A stretch of 64,000 nucleotides of DNA from Berkiella sp964606325 (GTDB taxonomy: Bacteria; Pseudomonadota; Gammaproteobacteria; Berkiellales; Berkiellaceae): the NCBI GenBank assembly GCA_964606325.1, contig CAZSGE010000001.1:1-64000 (forward strand), in the 5' to 3' direction. Of the stretch, positions 18,485-28,500 are shown piece after piece. The stretch's first letter is position 1. Every line of letters begins with the position of its first letter. Under the pieces are notes generated by a model that did not search any database, was not told the origin of the DNA, and saw nothing but the letters and a program-made list of their open reading frames with translations. Both the position numbers and the translations under genes were made by a program.

Positions 18485-18777
18485 AATAAGTATCCTTTAA
18501 TTGCTTATATTCAGGAGAAAGAATTCATAAAAAGAGCAAGCTAGAACAGTAAGTGTCGTTAGTTTGCTAAGTTTCCGCTATTATACCCAAATGCTTTGCT
18601 AGTTCAATAGTTAACTGTGTTTTTTTTATAACACTGTCAAGAAAAAGGAGACAATGAGGCTTAAAGTTGAGATAAATGGTCAAAAAATGAGATCAAAGCC
18701 CCTATATATAGAGTAGAAGGCCTTCAACTCATTAAAAAACGTGAAATTACACGAAAAAATTGCGACAGGACAACGCT
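18485..18777. other. Divergent intergenic region, tetR / S9 peptidase
   Basis: 293 bases, A/T-rich. It must carry promoters for both genes. A TATTAT element near 18579 is a possible -10, but I find no convincing -35 partner and no perfect operator palindrome. Confidence 0.4.
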
Positions 18778-20715
18778 ATGCTGCCAACTGATAAGACGAT
18801 TCCTCGACATGTTTTATGGGCTGATCCACAAAAACATTTAGCCAGAATTAGCCCAAATGGAAAACATATTAGTTATCTTGGTCCCCATCAAGGCGAACTC
18901 AACCTCTGGTTAGCGTCAAGCCGCGATTGGAAACAAGCGAAAGTGATTACCTCAAGCTCGCAACCGATACGTGATGCCTGGTGGTCTGCCAATAGTGAAT
19001 ATCTTTTGTATACTCACGATCAACAAGGTGATGAAAATTGGCAATTGCATGGGTATAACCTATTAACAGGAAAAACCAGCGTTTACACGCCGCAAGGTTC
19101 GCAAGTTCGCATACTGCATTCAAGTAGCAAACATCCTGAAAAATTATTGATTGGTTTAAATGAGCGAGACAGACAATTCATGGACGTCTATGTGCTCGAT
19201 TTAAACAGTGGAGAATCCAACTGCATTTATCAAAATCAAGAGTATTGGGATTTTATAGCAGACGATGATTTCAAGCTTCATTTGGGTTTAAAAGTCGGCA
19301 CCAATGGAATTGAATATATCAAGTTAGATGATTCCTCGAAGATCATCATCCGCGGCTCTCTACACGATGTATTTGGGCTTTATTTTTATCCAAGATTACG
19401 CTTAGGCCTCTCAGACAGCCAAACATTTTATGTATGTCAAAGCTTGGAAAGTAATACGTCTACGCTGGTATGTGTAAATCTTAATAGTTATGAAACCCAA
19501 GCGTTGATGAATGATCCACAAGCAGATATTGCCGACGTATTGTGTTGCCCAATCACTAAAAAGCCTTTGGCTGTTGCAACTTATTATGAGCGCAAAAAAT
19601 GGCATCCGTTAGATCCTGACGTTGCAGGCGATTTTCAATATTTAACGGGCATAGATGATGGTGATATTGATATTTTAAGCCAAACGCAGAACAATCAAAC
19701 TTGGTTGGTGAGTTTTGTGCACGACAAGGCGCCTGTTACCTATTATCTTTATCATCGCAAGGAAAAGCTGGCGATATATTTATTTAATAGCCAGGAAGAA
19801 TATAAAAATTATCAATTCACAAAAATGCATCCTCGTGTTATTGAAACGCGCGATGGCTTAAAATGTGTCAGCTATTTATCATTACCACGTAAATATGACT
19901 TAAACGAAAAAGGGATCCCCCTAGAGCCACTACCGTTAGTATTGTTGGTGCATGGTGGACCCAATTACCGTGATTTTTGGGGGTTTAATCCGACGCATCA
20001 GTGGTTGGCAGATCGAGGATATGCCGTATTAAGCATGAACTATCGCTCCTCAACAGGATTTGGTCAGGATCATGTTAAAAAAGGCTTTGGGGAATGGGGG
20101 CGAAAAATTCATCATGATTTACTAGATGCAGTCGCTTGGGCAATCGATAACAAAATAACCACAAAAGAAAAAGTGGCCATCATGGGGCGCAGTTTTGGCG
20201 GCTATGCTACTTTGGTAGGGTTAACCTTTACTCCAGAAGTATTTTGTTGCGGGGTTGATATTGTTGGGCCATCTAATCTTGAAACAATGTTGAGCAACTT
20301 CCCACCCTATTGGCGTACTGTTCGTGAGGCAATTATCAGGACATTAGGGATTAGACCTGAAACGCAAGAAGGCAAGGCCATGCTTCATGAGCGCTCTCCT
20401 TTGTTTTTTGCGAATAATATTTGTAAGCCTTTATTGATAGGGCATGGCGCCAATGATGTTCGCGTGCTACAAACTGAATCCGATCAAATGGTCAGCGCGA
20501 TGCAAGCTAATGGTACGCCAGTGACGTATGCAGTTTTTCCAGATGAAGGGCATCAGTTCCAGCATCCAGGTAATCGTATGGCTTTTTATGCTTTAACAGA
20601 GTTATTTTTAGCAAGGATTTTACATGGCCGTGCACAAGGTTACGATGCACAGGTTCATACTTCAATGGAAATAAAAGTAGATGATTTTAATTTGATGAAA
20701 AGCACTCAACTATAA
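18778..20715 (+). CDS. S9-family serine peptidase (prolyl-oligopeptidase / acyl-aminoacyl-peptidase type)
   Basis: The 645-residue protein has an N-terminal beta-propeller-like region (about 1-370, repeats such as DAWWSANSEYLLYTHD) and a C-terminal alpha/beta-hydrolase domain. The catalytic triad is visible: Ser about 472 in GRSFGGYA, Asp about 560 in HGANDVRV and His about 592 in DEGHQF. The oxyanion region reads VHGGPNYRDFWGF. It lacks a signal peptide and so acts in the cytoplasm, or in a host if exported otherwise. The ATG at 18778 has AGGA 8 bases upstream; a TTG at 18760 is less likely. Its stop overlaps that of the convergent next gene by 6 bases. Confidence 0.9.
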   Translation: MLPTDKTIPRHVLWADPQKHLARISPNGKHISYLGPHQGELNLWLASSRDWKQAKVITSSSQPIRDAWWSANSEYLLYTHDQQGDENWQLHGYNLLTGKTSVYTPQGSQVRILHSSSKHPEKLLIGLNERDRQFMDVYVLDLNSGESNCIYQNQEYWDFIADDDFKLHLGLKVGTNGIEYIKLDDSSKIIIRGSLHDVFGLYFYPRLRLGLSDSQTFYVCQSLESNTSTLVCVNLNSYETQALMNDPQADIADVLCCPITKKPLAVATYYERKKWHPLDPDVAGDFQYLTGIDDGDIDILSQTQNNQTWLVSFVHDKAPVTYYLYHRKEKLAIYLFNSQEEYKNYQFTKMHPRVIETRDGLKCVSYLSLPRKYDLNEKGIPLEPLPLVLLVHGGPNYRDFWGFNPTHQWLADRGYAVLSMNYRSSTGFGQDHVKKGFGEWGRKIHHDLLDAVAWAIDNKITTKEKVAIMGRSFGGYATLVGLTFTPEVFCCGVDIVGPSNLETMLSNFPPYWRTVREAIIRTLGIRPETQEGKAMLHERSPLFFANNICKPLLIGHGANDVRVLQTESDQMVSAMQANGTPVTYAVFPDEGHQFQHPGNRMAFYALTELFLARILHGRAQGYDAQVHTSMEIKVDDFNLMKSTQL

Positions 20716-21594
20716 ATGTTGCTCAGATCGTATAGGATTGGGGTAATGTAAAATGAAGTTTTTAAAAGCTTGGCTTTTCTCAATAAGGCTTGGCAGTTGA
20801 CGGATAAACTCGCTGTCTTTAGTCATTTCTTTAAAAAGTTTCGTGCTGGCGGCTTCACCTACGAATGTATAGGCTTTGCGACAGATAATTTCTTCAAATT
20901 TTTTCAAATATTCAGTTTGCTGCTGCGTGTTTAAATATCGTGACAGTGCTTGAATATCTAAACCCAGATCATTTTCAAAATCCATTAAGTATTTGGCGTG
21001 TAAATGTTCAAACGCATCAGTTGGTGAAAACACACCAATGCATTGGTTGATGCTAGATAAATACTCTTGAACACGAATATCATCCACCTCAAAGGTATCC
21101 GCGCCTTTGGGCTTAAAACTACAATGTTGAATAATTTTTTGTCGGTAGGTACAAAGGATATCATTTTGTACCAAAGATATTTCATCAATGGTTAACTGGT
21201 GCCCTTCATTATGAATGGTTGTGATGAGGTTACTCCAATGTGTGTTCCACTCATGGGCTCTTTGAATCTCAAAATCTTCCCCATTTAGACAACCAGTCAA
21301 ATCTTTATTTAACGGTAATAAAAATTCGAAAATCTTCGCTATGTTTTGTGCGTTTAGTGGGGGTGACAACATACCCAGTTGGTAGCGTTCCTGTGCAAGA
21401 CTGATAAACGCTAAGGCATGAGCACCCAACTCGTTGGTACTTTGAAGATGTTTTTCGTGATTATCAATAAGCAAAGGTACAACAGTGCATGTCGACCTGT
21501 TTATTTTATCGATTTTTTTGGGATAAACGAGAGGTTCCTGCGCTGAATAGTGCTTTAAAATTTCATCGAGTTCTTCTAAAGACAAGGTTGGCAT
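20710..21594 (-). CDS. Protein of unknown function, helical
   Basis: I do not recognise this 294-residue protein. It is predicted mostly helical, without signal peptide or membrane segment. Local features are an acidic N-terminus (LSLEELDEIL), a histidine/glutamate segment NEGHQLTIDEISLVQND at about residue 130-147, and a helical C-terminus with FVGEAASTKLFKEM. The first half loosely recalls Fic-type helical bundles, but the HPFxxGNGR motif is absent. It overlaps the S9 peptidase gene tail-to-tail and may be an accessory or effector gene. Confidence 0.65.
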   Translation of the reverse strand: MPTLSLEELDEILKHYSAQEPLVYPKKIDKINRSTCTVVPLLIDNHEKHLQSTNELGAHALAFISLAQERYQLGMLSPPLNAQNIAKIFEFLLPLNKDLTGCLNGEDFEIQRAHEWNTHWSNLITTIHNEGHQLTIDEISLVQNDILCTYRQKIIQHCSFKPKGADTFEVDDIRVQEYLSSINQCIGVFSPTDAFEHLHAKYLMDFENDLGLDIQALSRYLNTQQQTEYLKKFEEIICRKAYTFVGEAASTKLFKEMTKDSEFIRQLPSLIEKSQAFKNFILHYPNPIRSEQHL

Positions 21595-21987
21595 GCAGTC
21601 AGTCTCTCATATCATCAAAATTTCAACGTGTAGAAAATAAAACATAGACAATATCAGGCTCTTTTCCACAAATAATCGGTCCAGCAAATGGTTTATGCCC
21701 AGTGAGAAGCTGTGATTAAAGGATAAGTATTAGGTGTGGTAGCACGCTGAAATAAGTGTAAGTAAAACATGGTTATATTCAAGATGTAATTGCACAGAAA
21801 ACTTCTTAGTAAAAAGTAGAACTAAATGATTGTATAGCTTGTCAATATACTTAAAATACTAATAGTATTGAACCTAATAAAGCAATTTAATCTCGTGTCG
21901 CAAAATATCAGAAATGAGGTTGAGTGGCACTGAGGAGACAGGATAAATTTTTGAATTATGTAAAATTAATTAAATGCAGGTGGCAAT
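21595..21987. other. Divergent intergenic region upstream of two unknown genes
   Basis: 393 bases, strongly A/T-rich, with no ORF of note. It must carry promoters for the genes on both sides. AGGTGG lies 7 bases before the ATG at 21988. No repeat or strong hairpin was seen. Confidence 0.4.
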
Positions 21988-24450
21988 ATGAGTACTCAAG
22001 GCACAGATACCACAGAAGATTTCTCAATTGAATCTCTTGCTCAAATGAATGATTTATATCTCTCCAGAGAATTGTCGAGGGTCGCTAGAGAAGAAATAAA
22101 GGATGATTCGCAATATTTAGCACTATGCAGAGAAGTGACACACAAAAGATATAAATTATTAAGTGAAAAGCAAAAAGGTACAAGCCATAAGGAAGCGGCA
22201 TTTAATCAAGTTGTAAGAAATACGGATTTTGCACCTCGTGGTTTGCTAGAAACGTATATGGCTAAAAAGCTTGAAGAAGTTGATAATGAAGAAGGTAGTG
22301 AGTATAAAGGTCAAAGAAAAATTGATGTGCTATTTGATTTGGCTAAAAAAATACAAAATGAACCTTCAAACGATCAAGCTGTAACAAAACTTGCGCAAAT
22401 GATAGACAAGTACTATCCCGAAGAAATATTGGAAGCAGTTTTGCCCACTTACAATGATTATCTTGAAAATGAAAACGAAGATAACTACCTAAATGTTGCT
22501 CAAAAGAAAGCGAAGGAAGAGGGTAAAGAAATTCCTGATGAATCACCACATGATAAACATAAACGAAGAGCGCCTGATTTTTGTGGCCAATTGTTGTTCA
22601 TGATTGAAAGTAACATTATGGCTAAAGGTAAAGACACAGCAGAAAAAACTGACCTTGCAAAAGTATTTATTAAGGTAAGGGCTAAAAGATCAACGGGATT
22701 GACTGAAAGAATGGATAAAGTGAGAATTGAAAAAAATGAAGACTATGAACCAACACGATTAGATTCTACGGATAATGGCCCTGAAGCATTAATTAAAAAA
22801 AATAGTAATAAAATTAGGAATAAAGCTTATTTGAATGAGATAAAAGCTGAGGCGAAAAAGAATGAAACAACTTTGTTTGGCGTAAGAGAACAAAATGTAC
22901 AAAAAAATCAAGAGTTTAAATTGGCAAATAGAATAGAGTTATTAGTTGCATCGGCTCGAATCGAGATTTGTGAAGCCATTGAAAGTGGAGAAATTGATAT
23001 AGATGGTAACTTAACACCAGCTGAGTATGAGAAGGCAGTTAATGATGCTATTGATAACAAGTTAAAGGAAATAATACCTAATCACCTAGAGTTAGCTATT
23101 CGTACTCGTGATAAAGTAGCGATAGAGAAGGCTCTAAAAGGATTTTTAGTCCCTAAAAGTATAGAAGAACTGATTGGAGTAAAAGGAAAATTAGAAGATT
23201 TTAAGACCACAGATTATAAGCGAAGTTTTTTAACAGCTGTTCAAGATACTTTTAAGTCTATTGGAAAAAGCTTAGCAAGTTTCAAATTTACTAATCCATT
23301 TAAGAAACCTGAGCGTTCTTTAAAAGAGGTTCTAACATTGGGCCAGCCTGAAAATGAAACGATACGTGATATGTTAACAACAATAGAAAGATTTTCTAAG
23401 CCTCATGATGCTAAAGAGACGCTATCTAATAAAGAAAATATTCAGCTTGAAATTGAGAAATTGAAAGAATTGGGAGAAACTAAACATTTTAGTGAACCCA
23501 CCTTTGCTCAAAAATGGATCGCGAAGCTTTATCATGAAGTGTCAACAAATAAGAATCTTGATGAAAAAAGCCAGCGAGCCTTAATAGATACAATTAACGT
23601 CCTTAAAGAGTATCAAAATTTTACGCCAGATATTAACGATGCAGACTTTGCCTATAATGTGAAGCCGCTTTTAAATGATGTGCTAAATGCACTTGGAGAA
23701 AAGAAAGAGCAGGAACTGTGTGGTAATTTAATTAGAGGCCTTATGGCTGGTGAGACAGCATCACCGCCTGATTTAATTGCAAAATTGACAACCACCTTAT
23801 CTGAGACCAAACAGCAGGAGCAAGATCCCATGCCGGAAATTTCTAGCTCTCAAACCTATAGAGGGTCTGTTAGTAATATTCTAGAAAAGGTACAGGAAGT
23901 GGCTAATAAATGGATCGAATCATTAGATGATTTTTCTCGGGAGCAATCTAGACAAAATGATTTATCACCAGAGGAAAATGAAGCTATTCGTTATTTCCGA
24001 GGTTTATTATCAAGCGTAGATAAATCCAGGAACTCAACTGAGCTTGATAATAAATTAAGTACTTTTATCAATGATTGTGTTCGTGATAATGATGGCAAAG
24101 TACGCAAAGAGGTGATAGATAAACTTCAAGAAGCACGCTTGGCGATTCGTGAAGGTAAACCACCGGAACTCACCCTTGCACAAAAATGGATTTCAGAGCT
24201 AGAAAAGGTTGACCCAAAGCCAACTGGGGTTGATAAAGAGATCATTGATAGAGTTGCTAATTTACTCACTAAGTCAATTGTCAACAACCCAACTGAATTC
24301 AAAATAGTGGTAAATGAAGAGATTACTAAAAAAGGTAAAGACGCTATCAGTGAAAATGTTGTACGTCTTTTAAACAAAGTGAAAGAAGGAATTATTGAAG
24401 GCAAAGAACCTGAAGTTCCTAAACAAGATAGGAAGCAAAAATTGAATTAG
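21988..24450 (+). CDS. Large charged helical protein of unknown function with internal repeats
   Basis: The 820-residue product is rich in lysine, glutamate and asparagine and seems helical throughout, with no signal peptide or membrane segment. In its second half a motif recurs: TFAQKWIAKL about residue 505, EVANKWIESL about 637 and TLAQKWISEL about 729, each followed by a charged helix with a leucine-rich end (RALIDTINVLKEY; EIIDRVANLLTKS). This suggests a duplicated helical module of about 90-130 residues. No family is recognised. Size, composition and neighbourhood are compatible with a translocated effector, which is inference. A clear terminator follows. Confidence 0.7.
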   Translation: MSTQGTDTTEDFSIESLAQMNDLYLSRELSRVAREEIKDDSQYLALCREVTHKRYKLLSEKQKGTSHKEAAFNQVVRNTDFAPRGLLETYMAKKLEEVDNEEGSEYKGQRKIDVLFDLAKKIQNEPSNDQAVTKLAQMIDKYYPEEILEAVLPTYNDYLENENEDNYLNVAQKKAKEEGKEIPDESPHDKHKRRAPDFCGQLLFMIESNIMAKGKDTAEKTDLAKVFIKVRAKRSTGLTERMDKVRIEKNEDYEPTRLDSTDNGPEALIKKNSNKIRNKAYLNEIKAEAKKNETTLFGVREQNVQKNQEFKLANRIELLVASARIEICEAIESGEIDIDGNLTPAEYEKAVNDAIDNKLKEIIPNHLELAIRTRDKVAIEKALKGFLVPKSIEELIGVKGKLEDFKTTDYKRSFLTAVQDTFKSIGKSLASFKFTNPFKKPERSLKEVLTLGQPENETIRDMLTTIERFSKPHDAKETLSNKENIQLEIEKLKELGETKHFSEPTFAQKWIAKLYHEVSTNKNLDEKSQRALIDTINVLKEYQNFTPDINDADFAYNVKPLLNDVLNALGEKKEQELCGNLIRGLMAGETASPPDLIAKLTTTLSETKQQEQDPMPEISSSQTYRGSVSNILEKVQEVANKWIESLDDFSREQSRQNDLSPEENEAIRYFRGLLSSVDKSRNSTELDNKLSTFINDCVRDNDGKVRKEVIDKLQEARLAIREGKPPELTLAQKWISELEKVDPKPTGVDKEIIDRVANLLTKSIVNNPTEFKIVVNEEITKKGKDAISENVVRLLNKVKEGIIEGKEPEVPKQDRKQKLN

Positions 24451-24521
24451 CTATCGTATGTAACGTTTAGTTGATTGCCTTATTCCCTTATTCCCACTAG
24501 TATTTCCAGTCGAAAAGACAA

Positions 24522-24551
24522 AAGGAGGCGAAAGCCTCCTTAATTTATTTA
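24522..24551 (+). terminator. Rho-independent terminator after the 820-residue protein gene
   Basis: Perfect 8-base arms AAGGAGGC / GCCTCCTT close a GAAA tetraloop, followed by AATTTATTT. It lies 72 bases after the stop codon. Confidence 0.8.
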
Positions 24552-24588
24552 GTTGCTTTACTGGTGCTTGCCAAGGAGTCTCATTAAC

Positions 24589-25395
24589 ATGGCAAAAAAG
24601 CATAACGTTGCATTCGCTACAATGCTATTGATGACAACAATAACTGTTGTTGCAGCTGAATACCCTCTATTAAGACCTTCAGAACACTACAATTGGTCAG
24701 ATGTGATGGAAGTGCCCACTGGGGCCACATTTGAAGGTAATCAAGTTCTACACTTTACAGGTAATAATAAACCTTATAAAAACGATCCCAAAGCATATCA
24801 AATTGTTAACACATATTTTAAAGAGGCAACTGCCTTAGATGCAGATGCGGAAGTGCTTCGCTTTGCTTCCGATGCAGTTTCGATTACTGGCGGATATTTC
24901 ATTGAAATGGGGGTTGGTACTGGGCGCTCTATTAATTTTATAGCAGCCTTAAATCCAACCAAAAAGGTATATGGATTTGACTCGTTTGAAGGGTTACCAA
25001 CAGATTGGGATAAAGGCGATAAGGTATTTAAGGCAGGCATGTTTGGCCTAAAGCGAAAGGATGCCAAAATTCCATTAGTGAAAAATGTGATTGTTTATAA
25101 GGGCATGTTCAAAGAAGTTTTGCCCCAATTTAAAAATCAGGTTTTAAAAAATGAACCAATCGCACTCTTACATGTAGATAGTGATACTTACGAATCGGCT
25201 AAAGATACTTTCAAAATACTTGGTGAAAATATTATGCCGGGGACAGTTATTGTGTTTGATGAGTTTTATAATTATCCACGCTTTGAAGAGTACGAATGGA
25301 AAGCCTTCCAGGAATTTGTTAAAGAACGTAAATTGAAAATTCAGTACGTGGCCTTTAATAAAAATCATGAACAGGTGGCTGTGAAGATTGTTTAG
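24589..25395 (+). CDS. TylF/MycF-like class I methyltransferase with an N-terminal signal peptide
   Basis: A 268-residue protein. Residues 1 to about 24 form a Sec-type signal peptide (MAKKHNVAFATMLLMTTITV, then a VAA cleavage region). The rest resembles the TylF macrocin O-methyltransferase family: SAM-binding motif FIEMGVGTGRSINF, then YGFDSFEGLP, HVDSDTYESA and VIVFDEFYNYP, whose acidic residues would bind metal and substrate. AAGGAG lies 10 bases before the ATG at 24589; an ORF start at 24553 is in the terminator region and can be discounted. A SAM-dependent enzyme exported from the cytoplasm is odd and may act inside a host. Substrate unknown. Confidence 0.8.
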   Translation: MAKKHNVAFATMLLMTTITVVAAEYPLLRPSEHYNWSDVMEVPTGATFEGNQVLHFTGNNKPYKNDPKAYQIVNTYFKEATALDADAEVLRFASDAVSITGGYFIEMGVGTGRSINFIAALNPTKKVYGFDSFEGLPTDWDKGDKVFKAGMFGLKRKDAKIPLVKNVIVYKGMFKEVLPQFKNQVLKNEPIALLHVDSDTYESAKDTFKILGENIMPGTVIVFDEFYNYPRFEEYEWKAFQEFVKERKLKIQYVAFNKNHEQVAVKIV

Positions 25396-25434
25396 ATTCC
25401 GTTTTTCTCACTATCTAATCTGTTAAGCGAGCGA

Positions 25435-25499
25435 ATCCGCTGAAGCATTCTGCGTAAGCGGATGAGTAGGTGAGGGCAATTGTAGGATGAGACCCTCAC
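25435..25499. repeat. Two adjacent hairpins between convergent genes
   Basis: ATCCGCT (25435-25441) pairs with AGCGGAT (25457-25463), and GTGAGGG (25470-25476) pairs with CCCTCAC (25493-25499). They sit between the stop codons of the methyltransferase and the LRR protein. No T-run follows, so a terminator role is uncertain; the sequence resembles the common intergenic repeats at 37.2 kb. Confidence 0.5.
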
Positions 25500-25544
25500 G
25501 GTGCAAACCGGGCACAGAGATGTCTTCCCTCAAAAGCAAACCTC

Positions 25545-28500
25545 TTATTTTACATAAGCAAATTTATGCGAGATCGTTGCACTGCTAGAACTTTGTTTAG
25601 GATCTTGCTTCGTTCGTCGCATTTGTCCTGAGAACCTCAACACCGGGACTTCACTGGGTAAATCAAAAGTCGGCAGTGAGCAGCAGCGTCGAAGTGGTGA
25701 TCCATTTTCATTTGAATCCTCAGAAATTGCTAATCTTCTTAATCTTCTTGTAACTTGTTTTTCAGTTGCATTTTGCGCTACGGTATCTTTGATGCGTGCT
25801 AATATCTCACGTGCCTGTACAACTTCTTCATTCATTTCACCTTCTTCTGGTTCTTCCAAAACATAAGTAGGTGTTGCATCGAAATGCGATATATTAGGAT
25901 TTGATTTTAATTTTTGTGCAATCGCTTCAAGCGTTTTAGGTTTAGCGTGATGACCGTCGATTTCGACGTGTACAAGTGCGGCTTGGGGGGGGAGCGCATC
26001 AACTAAACGCATCATCCCTAGATCGCCAATATGATTGTAATTAAGTTTAAGTGATTTAAGCGCAGCTTTTCCTTTTGAGATGCCAACAAACAAATGTTGA
26101 GCCCCCACGTTTGATGCTTCATTATAAGAGAGATCCAGCTGTTTTAAAGTGCAACCGGGTGTGGCCAGTGCACTCATTAATGCTTTGAATCCTCTTTCTT
26201 TGATAGGTTTATATGTATGCCAATTTTCAGGTGCATTATGCACGTTTAAACTTTCTATTTTAGTATGTGATAAACTATTAGCTATTTCAATGAAACCTTC
26301 TTCACCGCATTCGCAATTGTTCATGGTAAACTCTTTGATCGCGTGATTATGCGTGAGAAGCCGTGCTAGCATAGATGCCCCATCTGTAGTAATGGGATTT
26401 GCGCTGACATTTAGCGATTTAAGATGCGCTTTGGTTTTAAGTGAATTGGTAAGTTGTGAAATGGCGTCGTTATCGAGTGACATTGCCTCAAGTGTGATAT
26501 GGCTTAGTGAATCTGCTTTTTCAAGCGCTTGTAATATGGTAGCTAAAAGGCAAGGATGATAAAGCACTTGATGTATATTAACCTGAGAAATGTTGGGGAA
26601 GGCTTGTTGCGTATTCATTCCTAAATACTGACCTAAAGCAAAGCGTTGGTCTTTGCTTGCGACTAACATTAAACAACTTAACTGCTGGATAACGAGCATT
26701 TCTTGTTCAGAAACTCGCAGTGTGTTGTTAATCTCAATTTTGCCAGTTTCTAATGTTTTGATTAGCCATGATTTTATGTTGTTACTTTTTTGTGATTCAA
26801 GAACATGCACCATGGTTTGATAAATGAGTGGAGGATGTTCTGATTTTACTGCGCAGTGAACAAGCTGATTATTGATCAATAACGGGCTCATCATAAATTT
26901 TAACATTTGGTATATATTCGCTATTTTGACGGGCGTTGCTTTGCAGTCTTCAAATAAAGCATTGGCTAGATAAAATTTATCCTTTAGGTGAGGGGGCAGA
27001 TAAAACAAGTCATTGTTTTGTAAAATGTTATGATAATATTCGTTATTGAGCGACTCTAATTTGAGTATTAACCAGCCCAGCACAAGGGGATCATCCAAAC
27101 AGTTGACTAAGGCTGTGCTCACAAACGCTTGCTGCTCTGGGGGCACCCTTGTATTGGTGGTCCTCAGTACATTTGCTAATGCGTTTGTTGATAATTCGCT
27201 ATTGTGATGGATCTGAAATACTTTCAGAGGGGCTTTACCAATAATGCTATTGGATATCAATTCTAGCGCTTCATCTGTGAGTTGTGTGTCAACAGCACTA
27301 AAGTGGGTTAGTTGTTGACATTGTGGTTCGATTGCTAAGGCGAGTGCTGACATACCTTTGCCAGAAAAATGTAATTTATCTAATATCAAGTGTGATAGCG
27401 GTTGGATATTTTCAGCTTTACCACCACACTCTTGGATAAGACGTGAACGAACACTGGGCCATTGTAAAGCGAGTGTAAGGAGATTAGGTACTAATGTGAG
27501 CTCATGTGCAAACTGTTCGCTCATTTCGTTGGGAAGAGCCTGCAATAACATCCTTGAATCAATAATACCGCTCGTGAGTGCATCTTTGATCCAATTTTTG
27601 GTCGCTTTCGCAGTCGATTTGAGTAACATAGGTAAAACATCATGCGATCTTTGTTCAGATAAACTTATGAATGCGGTAAACTCGCCCAGCGCACATTGAT
27701 TAAAAGCAAAGAAGCTAAAGTTATCATCATCGGGCTTGATTTCTGCCATTTCAGGACATTTTTCAAGCAAAAATGCCATGGCCGAAGGAATAAGATCTAC
27801 ATCATTTTCTACGAGATAAAGAATTTTGGCTAAATCACGTTTATCATCTGCAGGCAAAGCGATGGGGTTTTTAGTGCCTGCTTGAAAAGTACTTTCTACC
27901 GTCAGTGTCTTTAGCGCAACATATAACCAGCGTTTGGCATCACGGCTAATGGCGTTTAATTTCATTTGCAAAAAGCGTGCATTAAATGCCTTTAGTAATT
28001 GGACATGCTCAGCGGGAATAAGGTTTTCAAGTTCTTTTAAAATGAGTTTGCCCGAGGCTGGGTTCGCAGTAACAACTTCCAAAACTTGATTGGCATGTTG
28101 TGCTGAGCGTTCAACGGGTTTGATAACGGTTAATTTTTCACCTAAGGTTAAATTACTTTGTGAATACATATTGGTCATTAGGCTAAAATATAACCAACAT
28201 AAAGTATTGGGATCGCACTGTTTTAAAAGTGAATGAAAACTATAACTTTGATAGAGCCCAAGTTGCGAAACCGATTTTTCAAAACTGGGGCTTTGTTCTC
28301 TATTGTTTAATAAGGCATCTTGCACTGTTTTTCTTAAAAAAGGAGAATAGCTAGAAAGCCGTGCAAAATGTTCGCTTAATGGCGAAATAACTGTGCGATA
28401 AAACACATTACCAAAATGCCTTTCATGAAGCTGGGCACCCATCATTGAAAAAAATGACGGAGTTGAATTTGTTGTCAGTGATAAATACTGCCATAAGCGC

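Noticed and set aside
20710..21594. Fic-domain protein
   Set aside because: The helical composition is suggestive, but the HPFxxGNGR catalytic motif is absent.
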